64,000 nucleotides of DNA, taken from Blasia pusilla. Its lineage: Eukaryota > Marchantiophyta > Marchantiopsida > Blasiales. This document shows positions 12,655 through 25,122 of this stretch, in pieces (position 1 is the stretch's first letter; every line of letters starts with the position of its first letter). Below the pieces are notes generated by a model. The model did not search any database. It was not told where the DNA came from and was given only the letters and a program-made list of their open reading frames with translations. The DNA lies in contig CM114271.1 of assembly GCA_050084515.1 (NCBI GenBank), positions 1,674,001 through 1,738,000 of the forward strand, read 5' to 3'. The translations under genes were made by a program, and so were the position numbers.

Positions 12655-15600
12655 ATGGCGGACTATTTTGATGAAGAGGAACACGTTGAGTTGGAGGATC
12701 ACCAGAAGGTGGCGCTGGCAAAGTGGTTTCTTCTGAACGCACCTTCGGGGGAAATGCAGCAAGTTGCCAAAGGTATTGTGAGCAGTTTCCTTGTTTCTTT
12801 CTCCTTCCGAGCTTGAATGGATATATCTCGTTTGTCAGCATCGAGCCATCCTGATTCTTGACTATGCAACTTAGACCCGATTCCTTATGTTTTTCCCGGC
12901 TATCATCAGAGCCTCTCATGTTTATCGTTAGGCTCCGTGCCTTGTGTTTCCCTCGACGCCGTATCGGAGAGCGCATGGCATTACAGGAATCGGTGACGTC
13001 ATTAGATCCTGGACGATACGGTGTAGTAATTATTTCCAGAAATGGCGGAGAGTGGGTTCTGTTCAAATATTCATGTTCTGCTCGAGTATCACACCTCCAA
13101 TTTGTGCTCGCTCCGTCTGCGAATGGTATCAACGCGTCAAGTCCTCTGCGCGTGAATTACGGTTTTGGAGTTGGTCAGCACATGGATCTCGATAGAAAAC
13201 TGTGAAGATTTCTCTATTCTCGCTGCAGTACTACGCTCAAACGTCTTCGTTTCGACTTAGATTTCGAAATGAAGCCCTAGCAAGTACGGCGAAAGCTGCC
13301 ACCGGGGTCTTCGTTTGACATCCGCGGTTTGTCCTGGAAGCTAGACGATTTCCATGCTCACAATCCTTTCCTGTAGAGAGAAGGCGGCGGCTGTCGGATG
13401 TACAGCATTCTGATCTTCCATCACTTGAAAGGTATGATTCTGTAGAGTTCAGGCTTGCGTTTCTCGGTGCGTGACTAAGTGGAACCTTCTCGGTACGTGT
13501 ACGTCGACCACCTTTTTTCGCAGTACCAAGACCTGTGAGCGGCTGATGGCTCAGCTCAGGCTTACATCTTGAAATCAATGAGACAGCCAAATTGAGATCT
13601 TAGGAGAGAATGGCAAGAGTGTTCATTCAAATAATATCATCGTGGATTTTTGCGGTCATCATTTTTATGAGATGCCTGAATTTCTAGACCAAGTGTAATC
13701 CGTTGTTGTGTCTGAGTCTCAGATGTACGTGAGGTGTTGGCGAACGACCGAATTTTCGACCTAGCAGCGTCGGAAGCCTATCCGGAGTACAACTTGAAGG
13801 AGATGATTTCGTTGGAAATGCCCGATGGCAGTGGACAGGTGTGTAAATTCATCTCGTCACCAGTACAATGCGAATAAGATGAGTGGAGTTTCCTAGTGTC
13901 TGATTACAGTTGTTTTGTTCACATCATTTAGGAAGTTTCGTGTTTTTTTTTCACATTAAGTCCGTCTTATCTGCAAATTGATCAAGGTAAAAAATCTGCA
14001 ACTACGTGTTGTTCATAAACACGGAATGTAATAATCAGAATCTCAGAATGTAGCCACAAGCAGTATCAGATACAGAGTGTGGTGCACAAGCACTGAAGAT
14101 AATAATGAAAATCTCAGAATGCAGCTACTAGTGAGATTCAGGGTCTCCTGCCCAAAATCATTCAATACTCACATCTAAGTATTTGACTTTTTATACCTTA
14201 GAGGACTTCTACAAGAGCTATCCTCGTAAAAGGGTTTTGGTGCTGCAAATGTGTGTCTCTGGCCTTCTCATGGGAACTTCCCAGTCTGTCTTGGTGACGA
14301 GATCTGTGCATTTGAATGCTCAGAACTCAGTGAGTGAAGCCAACCTACCGAATGGGGACAAAATGCAAGGTTGCCATGTGACTTAGTCACAGGTGTGCGG
14401 AGTGGTATAGTAGGGGTGGCTTTCTGAGATTGTAATGTGCTGATTGGCAGGCAGCTGTGCTCCTGCAATGTGGTGACAGGTGCTTGTGAGTCGCTATGGA
14501 GAAATTGATTCCAATCAATATCTGGATCCGCGGACAGCTCAAGTCACAACAGTGGACCACGTCAAGCAGGCAAGTTAGTTTCTTCTATGATATGCAACAA
14601 ATACAACTTGTGGGGGTTTATTAGATGTCTAGTTGAAATCTCATGTTGTGGATGAGAAAATGTGCATTCCCAAAGCACTGATACTCCAAAGTCCAATTGG
14701 TCTTGTCATTACAGGTCGCAAAGTCAGTCCGGCCAGCATCAGATGATGAGCTACCATCAGCTTATGTGGATCAGTATCGGTCAGTAGTTCACTTCAAGCA
14801 ACATTTTAAACTGTGATGAAGAAGTGAGATTTGGAAGGATTCAAACAGTATGAATTAATTTGCCAAGAATAATTGAATTATGATTTCAAACGTCTGCTGG
14901 AATGTGGTGTGGGATTGGAGTCTCGAGTTCTCAACTCGAGGGAATTCTTAGTTCAGGTGCTATTTACTGAAGGTATTTGAGGTTCTGATTTTTTTCTCCC
15001 GTGGACTGTCAGAGCTGCTGTGGATGCTGAACTTGTCAAATATGTTGAGGAAGCATATCCTAAAGGCAGTTCTGCTGTGTACTGTACTCGTGGTAAAGAT
15101 GCCCAGTCGGATGCTGAAGATTTTGAGTTGACTGTGGTGATATCAACGGCTAACTTCAGCCCAAAGAATTTCCGGTGACTGGAACTCTCAATCTCTCTAA
15201 GTCTCCCAAGTCCCCAAACTCTTCTGTCCCCTTGTGGACTATCAATTTCTGTAATCCCAAATAAACTTGATTTCTTTCATCATGATGCATTGGTCTTCTC
15301 CTGCAAGGTGCTGAATTAATCTTTCAGACAGTTGATTATGAGATCCACAGAGGAGAGTTTGTTTTCTTGCGTTCAAGGGCATTTAACTGTAGGAAGGAGG
15401 ATCCTTCCAATCTTATGGTTGTCTGTCTCAATGTTTATCTAGCAATGTTGGTCTCAAATAGTGGTAAGATAGTTTGACTAATCCTTAACCCCCATGGCTT
15501 AATGGAATACAGCGGCGGACGCTGGCGATCCTTGTGGAAAATTGAAATCAATGGCAATGATGGTATAGTGGAAATGAGAGGGCAGTTACAGGTTAGTTTG

Positions 15601-17232
15601 GATATGGATTGCCGTGGATAAGAACTCTCCCGTGGATAAACGTTCTCTACAATCGTGATAGCATGATTGCCTTTTTGAGTCCCCTATCACTTTTGATAAG
15701 TCAACCTGTCACCAAGCCAGTCATTTCCATTGACTCAGCTTTGTAAGACTTTGATTTGAAAGCATACTAATTTCTAATTTACTTATTGGTTTCTTATGTA
15801 GGTGAATGCACACTATTTTGAAGAAGGCAATGTTCAGCTGACTACCAGTTATGAGTGCCCAGACTCGACAATATTGCAGGTAACGTTCCTGCCGCTGAAG
15901 CTCGTAGAAAAGAATATGATATCCAGAGTCACTGTTATTTATTTACTGCTTTTGCTGGCTCTGGAGCCTTAGGCTCTGTATCTTGGAAGATAGAAAGTGT
16001 GAAAATGAAGACATCATCATTCCATCTTTAGACATATTCGTGGTGATGTAACTGTGAATAGCACTGAGTAGAGAATTTTCAGATTATGACATCTTTGCGT
16101 GAAATTTTAATTTGTAGGAAATGTAGAATGTCAGCAGACTTGTGGGAAAAACAAAGTTTTGTATGACTGGCTTCGTCTGGTCCTATCCTTGACTAAGAAA
16201 TTTCTTAAGGTTGTTTTTGCTCACAAAACCCGTGGTTTTCAATGGCTTTTATTTGTTCTAGGATGTAATTGGGACTGGAGTCTCCATTGTTACTGCAATC
16301 CGACATCAAGAATCTGAATATTTATCAGCTTTGGAGGTAATTATGTTATAGATCACTATAACTAGACAACACCTAGCAAACTTCCTTTTAATGCAGGGTG
16401 CTGACATTGGGATGTGTGGTGCATAGTTCCTAGTGTTTGTTCTTCTCTGCCTTTAAGGAAGCAGAGTAGTGTTAATAATGCTTCAGTTCAATTATTTATA
16501 GATTATGGTTCTCAGAAACTAGCTTTGCTACCTCTCTTACTGTCCAGCTGATGTGAATTATACTGTGGAAGCCTTGTAACCTTTGTCACTGAATAAGTGG
16601 ATCTGGCGTTTGGCAGGAAAAGTATGCCAATCTTTCAGACACGACTTTCAAGGTACTTAAACACCGTTGAAAATCTGTATCTTCACAGTTCTGACTAAAC
16701 ATCTTCATTGCATGATATGCGTCCTATGGCAGGCTTGGGGTCTTGAACCATGAGTTGGAACTTAGCATGTGAAACACTATGTGCTGTCCTTATCTTCTTA
16801 AATATTGATGAACATTTTAGAAGCGGCAATACTTAGTCCGTCGGGTCTTCACGGGCAATGGAAAGTTGTCCACCCAATCACTGTCAAACATTTTCACTAT
16901 CTGGAAGGAGACTTCTGCTGTTTGGTTCTGGCAGTTTGAATTTTTGTTTTATTACATAAAATTCCAAACCTTCTTCCATCTGTCCTATTCAATTTTTTGC
17001 AGCTTCACTTGAAGTTAGTGACTTCTTCTTGTTATATCTCGGTTCAATACTTAACTAATGTCTTTATCTGTGTTCTCCAATCTCGTCATTATAATGTTCA
17101 CATGGATAACTGCAGGAGTTACGGAGAAAACTTCCCATCACACGAACTCAGTTTGCATGGGACAAAGCTTTACAACTAAGCCTTTCCAGACAGGCAGCAA
17201 AGCAAATTTCTGTCCGCAGGCAAGTACATTAA
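12655..17232 (+). CDS. CPA: F-actin-capping protein subunit alpha (ten exons)
   Basis: It encodes the alpha subunit of the heterodimeric capping protein, which with the beta subunit binds actin-filament barbed ends and stops subunit exchange. Exons by splice site and frame: 12655-12772, 13723-13838, 14480-14569, 14715-14779, 15013-15174, 15513-15591, 15802-15879, 16262-16336, 16617-16652, 17116-17232. They join without a phase error into 311 residues, close to the roughly 308 of the Arabidopsis protein. Conserved plant CPA blocks are AKWFLLNAPSGE (about residue 22), YLDPRTAQV, DHVKQ, VRPASDDELPS, AYPKGSSAV, HYFEEGNV and LRRKLPITRTQF. The C-terminal tail that contacts actin is present. The start is fixed by an in-frame TGA two codons upstream. 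Intron 3 begins with GC. The last exon may instead splice at a second GC site, which would change the final residues. Nothing in the frame looks broken. Confidence 0.93.
14570..14714 (+). other. GC-AG intron 3 of the capping protein gene
   Basis: The donor reads CAG|GCAAGT and the acceptor TTACAG|GTC. Using this GC donor joins ...DHVKQ to VAKSVRP exactly as in plant homologues. The only nearby GT (14574) would shift the frame by four bases. The donor matches the strict AG|GCAAGT consensus that known GC-AG introns need to compensate for the C. Confidence 0.85.
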
Positions 17233-20100
17233 ATCACTTTAATAGCTCTGGCTACTAATTATCAACTTGCTCATATCCAGAGCTGTATTATGCGTAGAAT
17301 TGTGAACAAGTGCATGAAATACTTGCATGTGGTGAGCAAAGAGAGGTTTTGTGTTCCCTGCCTGTAAGGGTCATGGTTAAGCTCGCAACCACAGTTGTGG
17401 TTGTCTTAGGAGCCTCCCCTCCTGAATGGGTAGGAGTCCTAGATATCCAATAAGCACACATGGAGATGTCTTTTGTTGGATTTGTCTCTGCGAGTTGTGG
17501 ATGGCAGAAATCCTGTTGCCCAAGGCCAAGATACTGTCTTACGCAGCAATGGGGTTCCACTTCCATCACAAGTACAAAGGATCAAACAAGCTTGCACAAT
17601 CCAACGTTATCGCACTTGACATCACAGCCACAGCATCCCCATCCACCCTTACTTTCCTTCAAAATGTTCATCACATAGTTCCATAAGCGGGAGCTTCACT
17701 ATTCTACTGTCCAATAGATCTGGACAAGATGTAATCCTGTGCTTCTGAATATGTAGACTGTTTGGAACATAAGTCTAGTTTATCCGAGATTGTTTCAAAT
17801 TAAGTGAGCCTTCAGTGTGAAAGCTATTGGCAATAAAAGTTTCAGCCTGTGTTTCTCCAGATTGTTGTTAAGATGACGTCCTCACTTTCAAATACTATCT
17901 TTCTGCCGTGGTATCATCTTGCACAAAGCACATCTCTAAAGGATCAATTCAGGAGTTGTGGAAATATTTCAATATGTAAATGATATATTCCACAACGATG
18001 GGACAGGTTGAGAACTATGTTAGTTCTTGGCTTTCTTCTTCCACCCAGTCCCTGTGATGGTAGTGTAATCTTTTACCATGTTTACAACTACAGTTTGTGA
18101 CCAAGGTTACTTAAGGTTTGTGATTAAGATTACTTGGAGTTGTTACCTCTTTGTTGTGGTATGTTACTTGTGGTATAGTTGGCTGAGTAGCATTTCTTAA
18201 AACAGTCTAGTTGTTGCTTTACCTTTGCTTACCCTATAACTGTATCTCCCTTATGTTGACACAAAATTCTTGTTGATAATAGAAATATTATATTCAAAGG
18301 TTGAGTGTGTGTGCAGCTGAAGAAACTTGAGTTTCTAAGGGGTTGCTTTCCTTCTGATTAGATGGAGAATTAGTAGCTGTTTCACTCTCTCAGCCTGTAG
18401 ATTTAATCATAAATGAGCTGCCCACTGTTGGCTGTGTTTCTCCATGGCTGCTAACATTCATCTGCATCTTGCATCTCTGTAACATTAGCCCGGAGAGAAT
18501 TTACACCTGAACGGGTTTTGCGCAAGAAGAAGCTGCTCTCACAACAATCAAAGATTGAGATGTGACGTTATGAAGCTGCTGATACTCGAGATGTGAGATT
18601 TAAAGGATTGTAAAGCTCAAGGGGTTTGGCTATCTGGATGGGCTAGGCTTGGAGAATGCTATGAATCAAGGTGGTTCTCATTTTTTCAGAGGACTTTCCC
18701 ACATCTCTTTTCTTGACTGGGTTCATGACTCCATTTTCCCACGACTGATGACAGCTAGTAGGTTATGGTATATTAGATGCAGTTGTACTGAATTTACTAC
18801 TTATTTTCCTGTCTTCCCGGGCTCTGAAGAGGAAATTTTCTTGTTTTCATTTCCTTCTTAAATGAGGAAATGAAAACTTCACAAAGGTAGCTAAATGCAA
18901 TTCTAGTTTCTTGCATTCTGCGATGCATCCAGGAGCTCAAGCGCTGAGAATAACAGTAAACCAGAGATAATATCATGTCCATGCGTAGAGGAATGCAAAA
19001 GAAAGGACTGCACTGTAATTGGAGGAGGCACAGGAAAAGAGAGGTCTGATCACTTCACAGTATATCTCTTTCCATCACAATCGCGTGCCAGGTTACTCTG
19101 TCTTGGCTCATCAGTCAGGCAGTAGTTAACAGCTTCTTGCTATGCAGAATATGGCTGTAAGCATTATCATAGGGGAAGGCTTACTTGTTTTCCTTTCTAG
19201 ATATGCACAGGAATGTAGGGTGGATGTTGCATCTGCAGATATTGTAAAGTCCCAAGTTGTGACGACTGGTAGCTTAAAGTCAATGGATGAGAGCTCTAGT
19301 CAATCTTTTCTTCCATCAAGAAGGTGTCTCATAGGAGATATTTAAATGTATCAACACTCTTTAATGTCTCCAAGGAAGTAATTGAAATATATGACGCTAT
19401 TCTCGTATCTCCAAGGAATTCATTATTCTCTTTCAGGAGATGTACTGTCTAATCAAGTGACGGTTTGCTCAATTTAAAAAGAAATTTGGTTACTACTGTC
19501 TGTCTGAGGTGCAGTGAAAGGGTGTTTGTGGAACTAATTTAGCACTACGGAATGAGGGTAGGGATGTCTCTAGTGTACCCCAGCTTTTTGGCAAGCTTAG
19601 GGTTTAGGGTGGAATTCTTCCTGGAGATACATCAGAATCCTGTTGGGTGAGGAATGAATGTGTGGAAGGAGGGTAAAATATGGTTCAAAGTAGGAACTAA
19701 CAATTATCATGCTTGTAAAATGTAAGGAACGTGCAACTAAGAAGACTTGGCATCTTGCTCTGGTAAAGACTACTGATTCTGGAACGAAGGTGGAATTGTC
19801 AACCTGGTTAGAAATACCCGTATGGGGTCAAGTAATTACCAACAACTAAGAGTGTAGAGTCTACAAAGTTGACATAGTCATGAATTGGTTCTATGTTGTG
19901 CTTGTTGAATTTGTGGTACATCATCTGAATGTCCAAATTGGGCCCCAATAGTCTCTAGAGTCCATTCCGATTGTGATGTATTGGGGCTAGAGTATTATGA
20001 GTCCATATGATTATTACCAGCTCTTCCAAAGAAGAGGTGTGATTGATTTCAAAGGAAGGATTATATTATTTTAAAGGTTTGTCCAAGTATTGGATAATGT
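17233..20100. other. 3' flank of the capping protein gene, no other gene supported
   Basis: This contains the presumed 3' UTR. A possible spliced alternative 3' exon starts at about 18489 (attag|CCCGGAG) or 18494. Text such as ccaag/aatg and short open frames shows no protein family I know. Nothing else is called here. Confidence 0.35.
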
Positions 20101-22200
20101 GAGGTTGCACTTTGTATTTTGTGATACGAAACGGGTAAGTTTCCATTACAATTTTATTGGTATCGCGAATGCACGAAAACCAGTATGCGTTTCTGGTTTT
20201 GGGTTTAGGTAAAATATTAACATGGTACTAACACGACAGGAGAAAGTCGTGTTTGGAGGGCAGTAACATGCAACAAGGAAGAAAGAAAAGAAAATTGCTA
20301 ATACTCGAAACGTTAAAAGCTTTAACACGGGGAGTAATCAGGTCCATCCAAAAATGGAGTAGTTCACATCGACAGAAAAAACTTGCATTTTGCAGCCTTT
20401 GCACTCTGAATTGATTGGTCCTAATCATAGAATTTTTGTAAGAGCAGTAGGCATGCGAAGCCTAGTAGGTCGTGGCGTTGGAGGAAACAAGAAACCATTT
20501 ATCTTGTAAGATGGTGCGGGCGATATTGTATACTAAAATGTCCAAATTTAAGTTTGGTAGAGTACTACAATGAGTGAAGATTGGAAATCTTGATGAAAAA
20601 TAAATAGATTTGATAAACTCTTGTAAGTGAAATTTGGAATCGCATGAAAAGTATTGATTTGATAATCTCTTTATTGAGGAACGCTGTCTCATTGTGGAGA
20701 TTTATGAACTAGTTTGTGGTGGATTTTGAATTTACCATTTTCAATTGAAATTCTCATTCTATTTCTCTCGCGATAACTCTTAGGTCTATGGACATAAGGC
20801 TACTAAGGTACCCCTTACTGAGCAAGTTTCTTGAAAGTTTATCGTAAGGGTCTCCTTGCAAGTCATGATAAAAAGTGATCTTCCAGATAGAGTTATAAAA
20901 CCAAGCCTAAAATTCCCAAAGAAGAACCATTTGCAGGGTTTATCTTTGTACATTACAAGAGTGGAAATTTGAGAGGATGTGATACAATTTGAACTATTTA
21001 AGGAAAAAATGGAGAAAGAATGTAGACATTCATTCTCAGCAAAGAAGTTCCGTTTTAAAGGTTTGAAAAATTAAGAATCTAGAGAAGAGCATGCAAGAAA
21101 AATGCCTAATAAAAAAATATCATCTAAAAACTTGTAACTTCTAGACTAAAAACTACCTAATATTGATCAAAAGGGATTTTTAAATATAAATCCCTACTTA
21201 TAAATATTAGGGATTTATATTTAAAAATCCCTAATACTGATCGGTAGGGTTGACATGTTTTAAAATTTTAAAATTTAAGACTACATTGCAAATTCCTCTA
21301 AGTAGTGTCCAAAAACTCTTAATAATTAGAGAGTTAACAACCACATCTCATTGCACAAAACTATTTGTACAAATATAGAGAAAGGATCTAATTTGTCACA
21401 TCTTATTTCGACCAAGGTAGAATTCTGTCGCGTCAACAACATAGAGTGTCAATGGGCTGTTCGGATGTAACTTTGTCCCGAGATGTTAGATGAGGTTGGC
21501 GACACGTCTGTTGTGTCGGGAACGTCATTTGTAGTGATTTCCCTATGTTGGTTTTAGTCCGTCACGCAAGTTACCGCTAGTAGGGCTATTTTTGGGGGAA
21601 GAGCTTTTTGGCTCTTCCCAAGGGTACAAGAGTGAGAGAAATGGCTTTCTCAAGCCATCTTTTTCATGTTGAGCCTTAGCAGCACCTCTCTTGCATAGAC
21701 GTGTATGGATGTGTAGGAGTTAGGGTGTTAGCGTCTAGATTCCCTCATAGCAGAGGGTGGATGTGGTTCGATATGCCGATATAGATTCATGAGTGGAGTT
21801 TTAGGCCGGATGAGCCATTTTTACTACTCTTGATTTTACATGAGAAAGATGCAAGGGGGCAGGGAATTCGTTGTTTGCAGGTAAAGTGAGTTGCCTCGGT
21901 GGGGAGCCCGTGGAGACGCTGGTTGGCGTTTGTATGGTTGTTTTTCACTTTAGAAGGTTGTGCGCGGAAGCACTATCCATTTTTTTTTGTAAATTTTGCT
22001 GGTGCGGGTTGACGAGGGACAGCAGTAGAGTGTAGCGTGACGTGTGGCGACGGGTGTTTGCGAGTGATTGGCAGGAAATAGAGGAAAAGAGTTGGAGTAG
22101 GTCTTGCAGCCGCAAGAGGGCTGTCAAGTAAATGGCGGCTTGGCTAGGTCATAGCCGCCTAGGTCGGCTAGAGTTAGGTCGCGTAGGTTAAGGTAGAGTT
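20101..22200. other. Intergenic, AT-rich, no gene seen
   Basis: No recognisable coding sequence. It includes the perfect hairpin at 21172-21232. No long open frame survives on either strand. Confidence 0.5.
21172..21232. repeat. Perfect 24-bp inverted repeat (hairpin)
   Basis: Arms 21172-21195 and 21209-21232 are exact reverse complements around a 13-base loop. Each arm is itself nearly palindromic (AGGGATT...AATCCCT). This is the form expected of a miniature inverted-repeat remnant; no coding role is seen. Confidence 0.85.
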
Positions 22201-23520
22201 TTGGGTTTGAGCGGCTGGGCAAGGAGCGGAGAGAGTTGTTGTAGACTCAAACAGAAGTATCGGGCGCGTCAAGACCGAGTGAAGGCCGTAGACGCTAAAA
22301 GTTGAAAATTCGTGTGGAGGGGTATTGAAGCCAAGCTAACAAGGGCCACAAAGCGAAGGGGGACCAGGCCGAGGGGATTGCGGCCGCATAGGGAGGCGTG
22401 TTCGTCTGAAAAGCTAATGCAATTAGGAGGGTGCAATTTGATCAGGCTTCAAAGATGAGGGGCTTCCGCATAGGGCACCATGTCAGCACAGGCATATACG
22501 TAAGGTGCTATAGGGCTAGCAGGCAGTTAAGGAGGGCCAGATCGGGTTCGGAGTAGGAACATTGAGTAGTAAAAACCTGCAAGAGTTTCGGGGGGTAAGG
22601 AAGTCGAGAGTGGAAGGAAGCACCTACAGCTAGGAGGATCCAAGGGAGTCATCATGACTCCAAAGATGGAGGAACAGGCATGGGCAGGTGTGCCCGCATA
22701 GGTCCGCGTACCAAACGAGTAGAGACAAAGCTTGATCCGTGAAGGTGGGAGGTACGAAGAGGGAGTGAGCTCGAAAGGCAGTGCCCAAGGAGGTCGAAGT
22801 TGGGGCTTAGGGATGCATGATGGGATTATGCAAGACGTAGGGACAACCAAGGGTTGGCAGGAGAGAGGCGCCCTAGGCGCATAGGAGTATGTTTTGGGCC
22901 AAAGGTGCCATAAGGACAGCAAGGGCCACCCGCATAGGGCGGCGAGCCCACGTCGAGTGGATAGAAGTGCGGGTCGTTAGGGGAGAAGGCCCCCTTCTTT
23001 CTCCGCGGGGCCGATTCCGGCCTCTTGAGGTCTATTTTTTGGGTCTCCATGCCCCCTCTTTTGTATCGTGATGGGTTTCCCATCCTTTTTCTACATATAT
23101 ATATATAATATTTCTTTACTCATGAAGTCCGGGGCTGAAGTGGGCGGAGTAAAAGGGAGCTGGATGAGCTCCAAAGGTGCACGGAGTGGGAGTCATTATG
23201 ACTCCATAAGAAAGGAAGAGTCGGAAGTAAGAAGCATGGGTCGAAAAAAAGGAGGTGAGGGCCGGCCGTATAGGTATGCGAGCCAAAGGGTCCGTACGGG
23301 AGGTAAGTGAGAGAGAGAGGGCCGGGTAGGGCCGTGCACAAGGTGGCGTGCCCTAAGACGTGGATAAGGCGGGCTCCGAGTGTGCGCGAGCGCGAGGAGG
23401 CTAACGTGGGAGTAGAAGGCAGAAGGATCGAAGGGAGAGAGAAGAAGACCGGGGTCGGCGGGAGATAGGAATGAGGTGGCGAGAGCTAACGTGGTTGCTA
23501 CTAGGCCGACGTGGTTACGA
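22200..23520. repeat. Degenerate GC-rich repeat block
   Basis: Related phrases recur in the same orientation: gccgcataggg near 22382, ttccgcatagggc near 22467, cccgcatagg near 22691, cgccctaggcgcatagg near 22869, cccgcatagggcggcgagcc near 22929 and a weaker copy near 23265. They are often followed by a 'gccaaagg(t/g)' phrase. A 17-base palindrome GGAGTCAT-N-ATGACTCC occurs at about 22647 and 23189. The unit length is irregular, so this may be several decayed copies of one element rather than a satellite. The first 60 bases of the window look like another copy. Confidence 0.5.
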
Positions 23521-23859
23521 GCTGACTAGGTTAGGCAATGGATGTGATTGGCTATGGATATGGTTGATTTGGGCAAAATGGTAGGAGAGATTTTTGCGAT
23601 TGGGAATTTTCGAGCAGGGATCGCCATGGAGCAAGGTAAGACCAAGTGGATATACTCAGTATATCCAAATAAACATTTTGTCACTATAGGCATTCATATA
23701 CTTGTGAAATAACAAGAATTTACACTCATCAAAATAGCCTCAAGTGCAGACAAACTATAGTACTTCTTCCAAAAAACTTCTAACTTATTGGGAAATGGTG
23801 ATTGGTTTTATCTTGTCTTTCAAATTTTTTTTTTGAAATTCTTAAGTTCTCATAGAGAG

Positions 23860-24260
23860 TATTATGAAAGTGATCGGATGCATGATACTTTTGTCATGAA
23901 ATCAATCACTCTGTCGTTATTTAGGGTAAAGTGGCCAGTTGCATGATCACAATGAGTCATGCAAAAAATCACTTTTGCTCGCAACATGCACCATAACAAT
24001 TGAATGTAATAGGTTGCATGACAATAGGCTTGTATTGTAAACAAATAATTTCCTTCTAACACTACTCTTGAAAGTGATCAATCGTATGACCACACACTAG
24101 ACCAAACAGATCATACGACCGATCTCTTTCAAGATTAGAGTAAGATGAAAAGTGATTGATTACAAGATAATCATGTGGTCTTGCGACAAAAAACTTTCAG
24201 TCATACAAATCACAACCAAAAGTGATTGGTCGTATGAATTCACAATGGTAATGCACACTC
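23860..24260. repeat. Clustered GATCGTATGA-like motifs with inverted repeat
   Basis: Variants of (a/t)gatc..(a/c)gtatga and AAAGTGAT recur in both orientations across 400 bases. The clearest pair is cttgaaagtgatc (24068-24080) with gatctctttcaag (24121-24133), imperfect inverted arms about 26 bases long. This resembles the decayed terminus of a miniature element. Confidence 0.35.
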
Positions 24261-24289
24261 GATGCTATGGCAATCATCTCTTGGCGTAC

Positions 24290-25042
24290 CTGCAAAACAT
24301 CCCAAGAAGTCCAAGGTTATCTCTTCCGATCACCCGTGGTGTGTCGATCTCCTCGGGTCTTGCCCCTTGCCGCTGCCTCAACCGTCTTGGTAGGCATGGG
24401 CTCACTAACGCAATAGCTACGATATGTTGCATCCTCAAATGGGGCTGCTTAGCTACTCCTAAGCTGAAAATCCATGTCAAGCAATTCTGGTCCATCGTCT
24501 GACCCAAGACATCACGTCGTGATGCCTCTCATACTGACGGTACTGCCGTCACTCTTGTGGAGAATCCCATCGCTCTTTCTCATCAGCGTTGGGCTACACC
24601 AACCTCTGTACATGGTCAACCCAAACCAAGCCAGGTCCTCCCAAACCAAGCTAGGTCCGACCTCCTTGAATGCATAGGAAGCGGAAAAACTCACCAATGT
24701 GGGAAAGGCTGCCTGTGGCTTCCCAATCTTGTTGACCACAGTCAACGGCGATCGATCATCTAGCCTCACTGCCTGTGATTGACGGCCCGGATCCAATATA
24801 GAATCCACCAACAAATTGGAGGGATGCTCCACTCTCGCATATACCCTCCGTAATACCTCGTGTGGTACCAAGTTGCTCCACCAAAGACACGGGCAATGTG
24901 CTTGTGAACCTACACTCACCGTATCTAACAACACTGTCGGGTCGATCCATGCGCGCACCTGATGTGCACTCGTCACCACGCGGGACCTCAAATCGCCCAA
25001 AATTGGCACATTCTCCAAAATGTATGCTGGGGCCAGTAGCAT
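24290..25042 (-). pseudogene. Cytosine-C5 DNA methyltransferase (DCM-type) relic inside a gypsy element
   Basis: The minus-strand translation contains YILENVPILGD near 25025-24998, the ENV motif (VI) of C5 methyltransferases. AHCPCLWWSNL near 24900-24870 sits where the family has R-P-R-L-WW (motif VIII; both Arg are replaced). VDSILDPGR and PTLVSF follow, and after a stop at 24512, MDQNCLTWIFSLG near 24500-24465 fits the C-terminal motif X region. The N-terminal half, with the AdoMet loop and the catalytic PCQ, is missing: sequence between 25043 and 25120 joins directly to the protease. In the family, such enzymes would methylate cytosine in the element's own DNA copy. This copy is inactive. 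Charophyte algae have independently been reported to carry gypsy elements with C5 methyltransferases. Identification by motif is good, but I cannot run a profile. Confidence 0.65.
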
Positions 25043-25122
25043 TTAGGCCAAGTGATGGCACTGCTAAATGCTACTAAGGTCGCCATCTCTCATGGCCGTC
25101 GTTCAATCATTGCACCTGCGAA

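Noticed and set aside
12082-12762. Long minus-strand frame (226 residues) over the capping protein leader
   Set aside because: Antisense shadow of the GGA-rich 5' UTR and exon 1; Ser/Pro/Arg composition from base bias.
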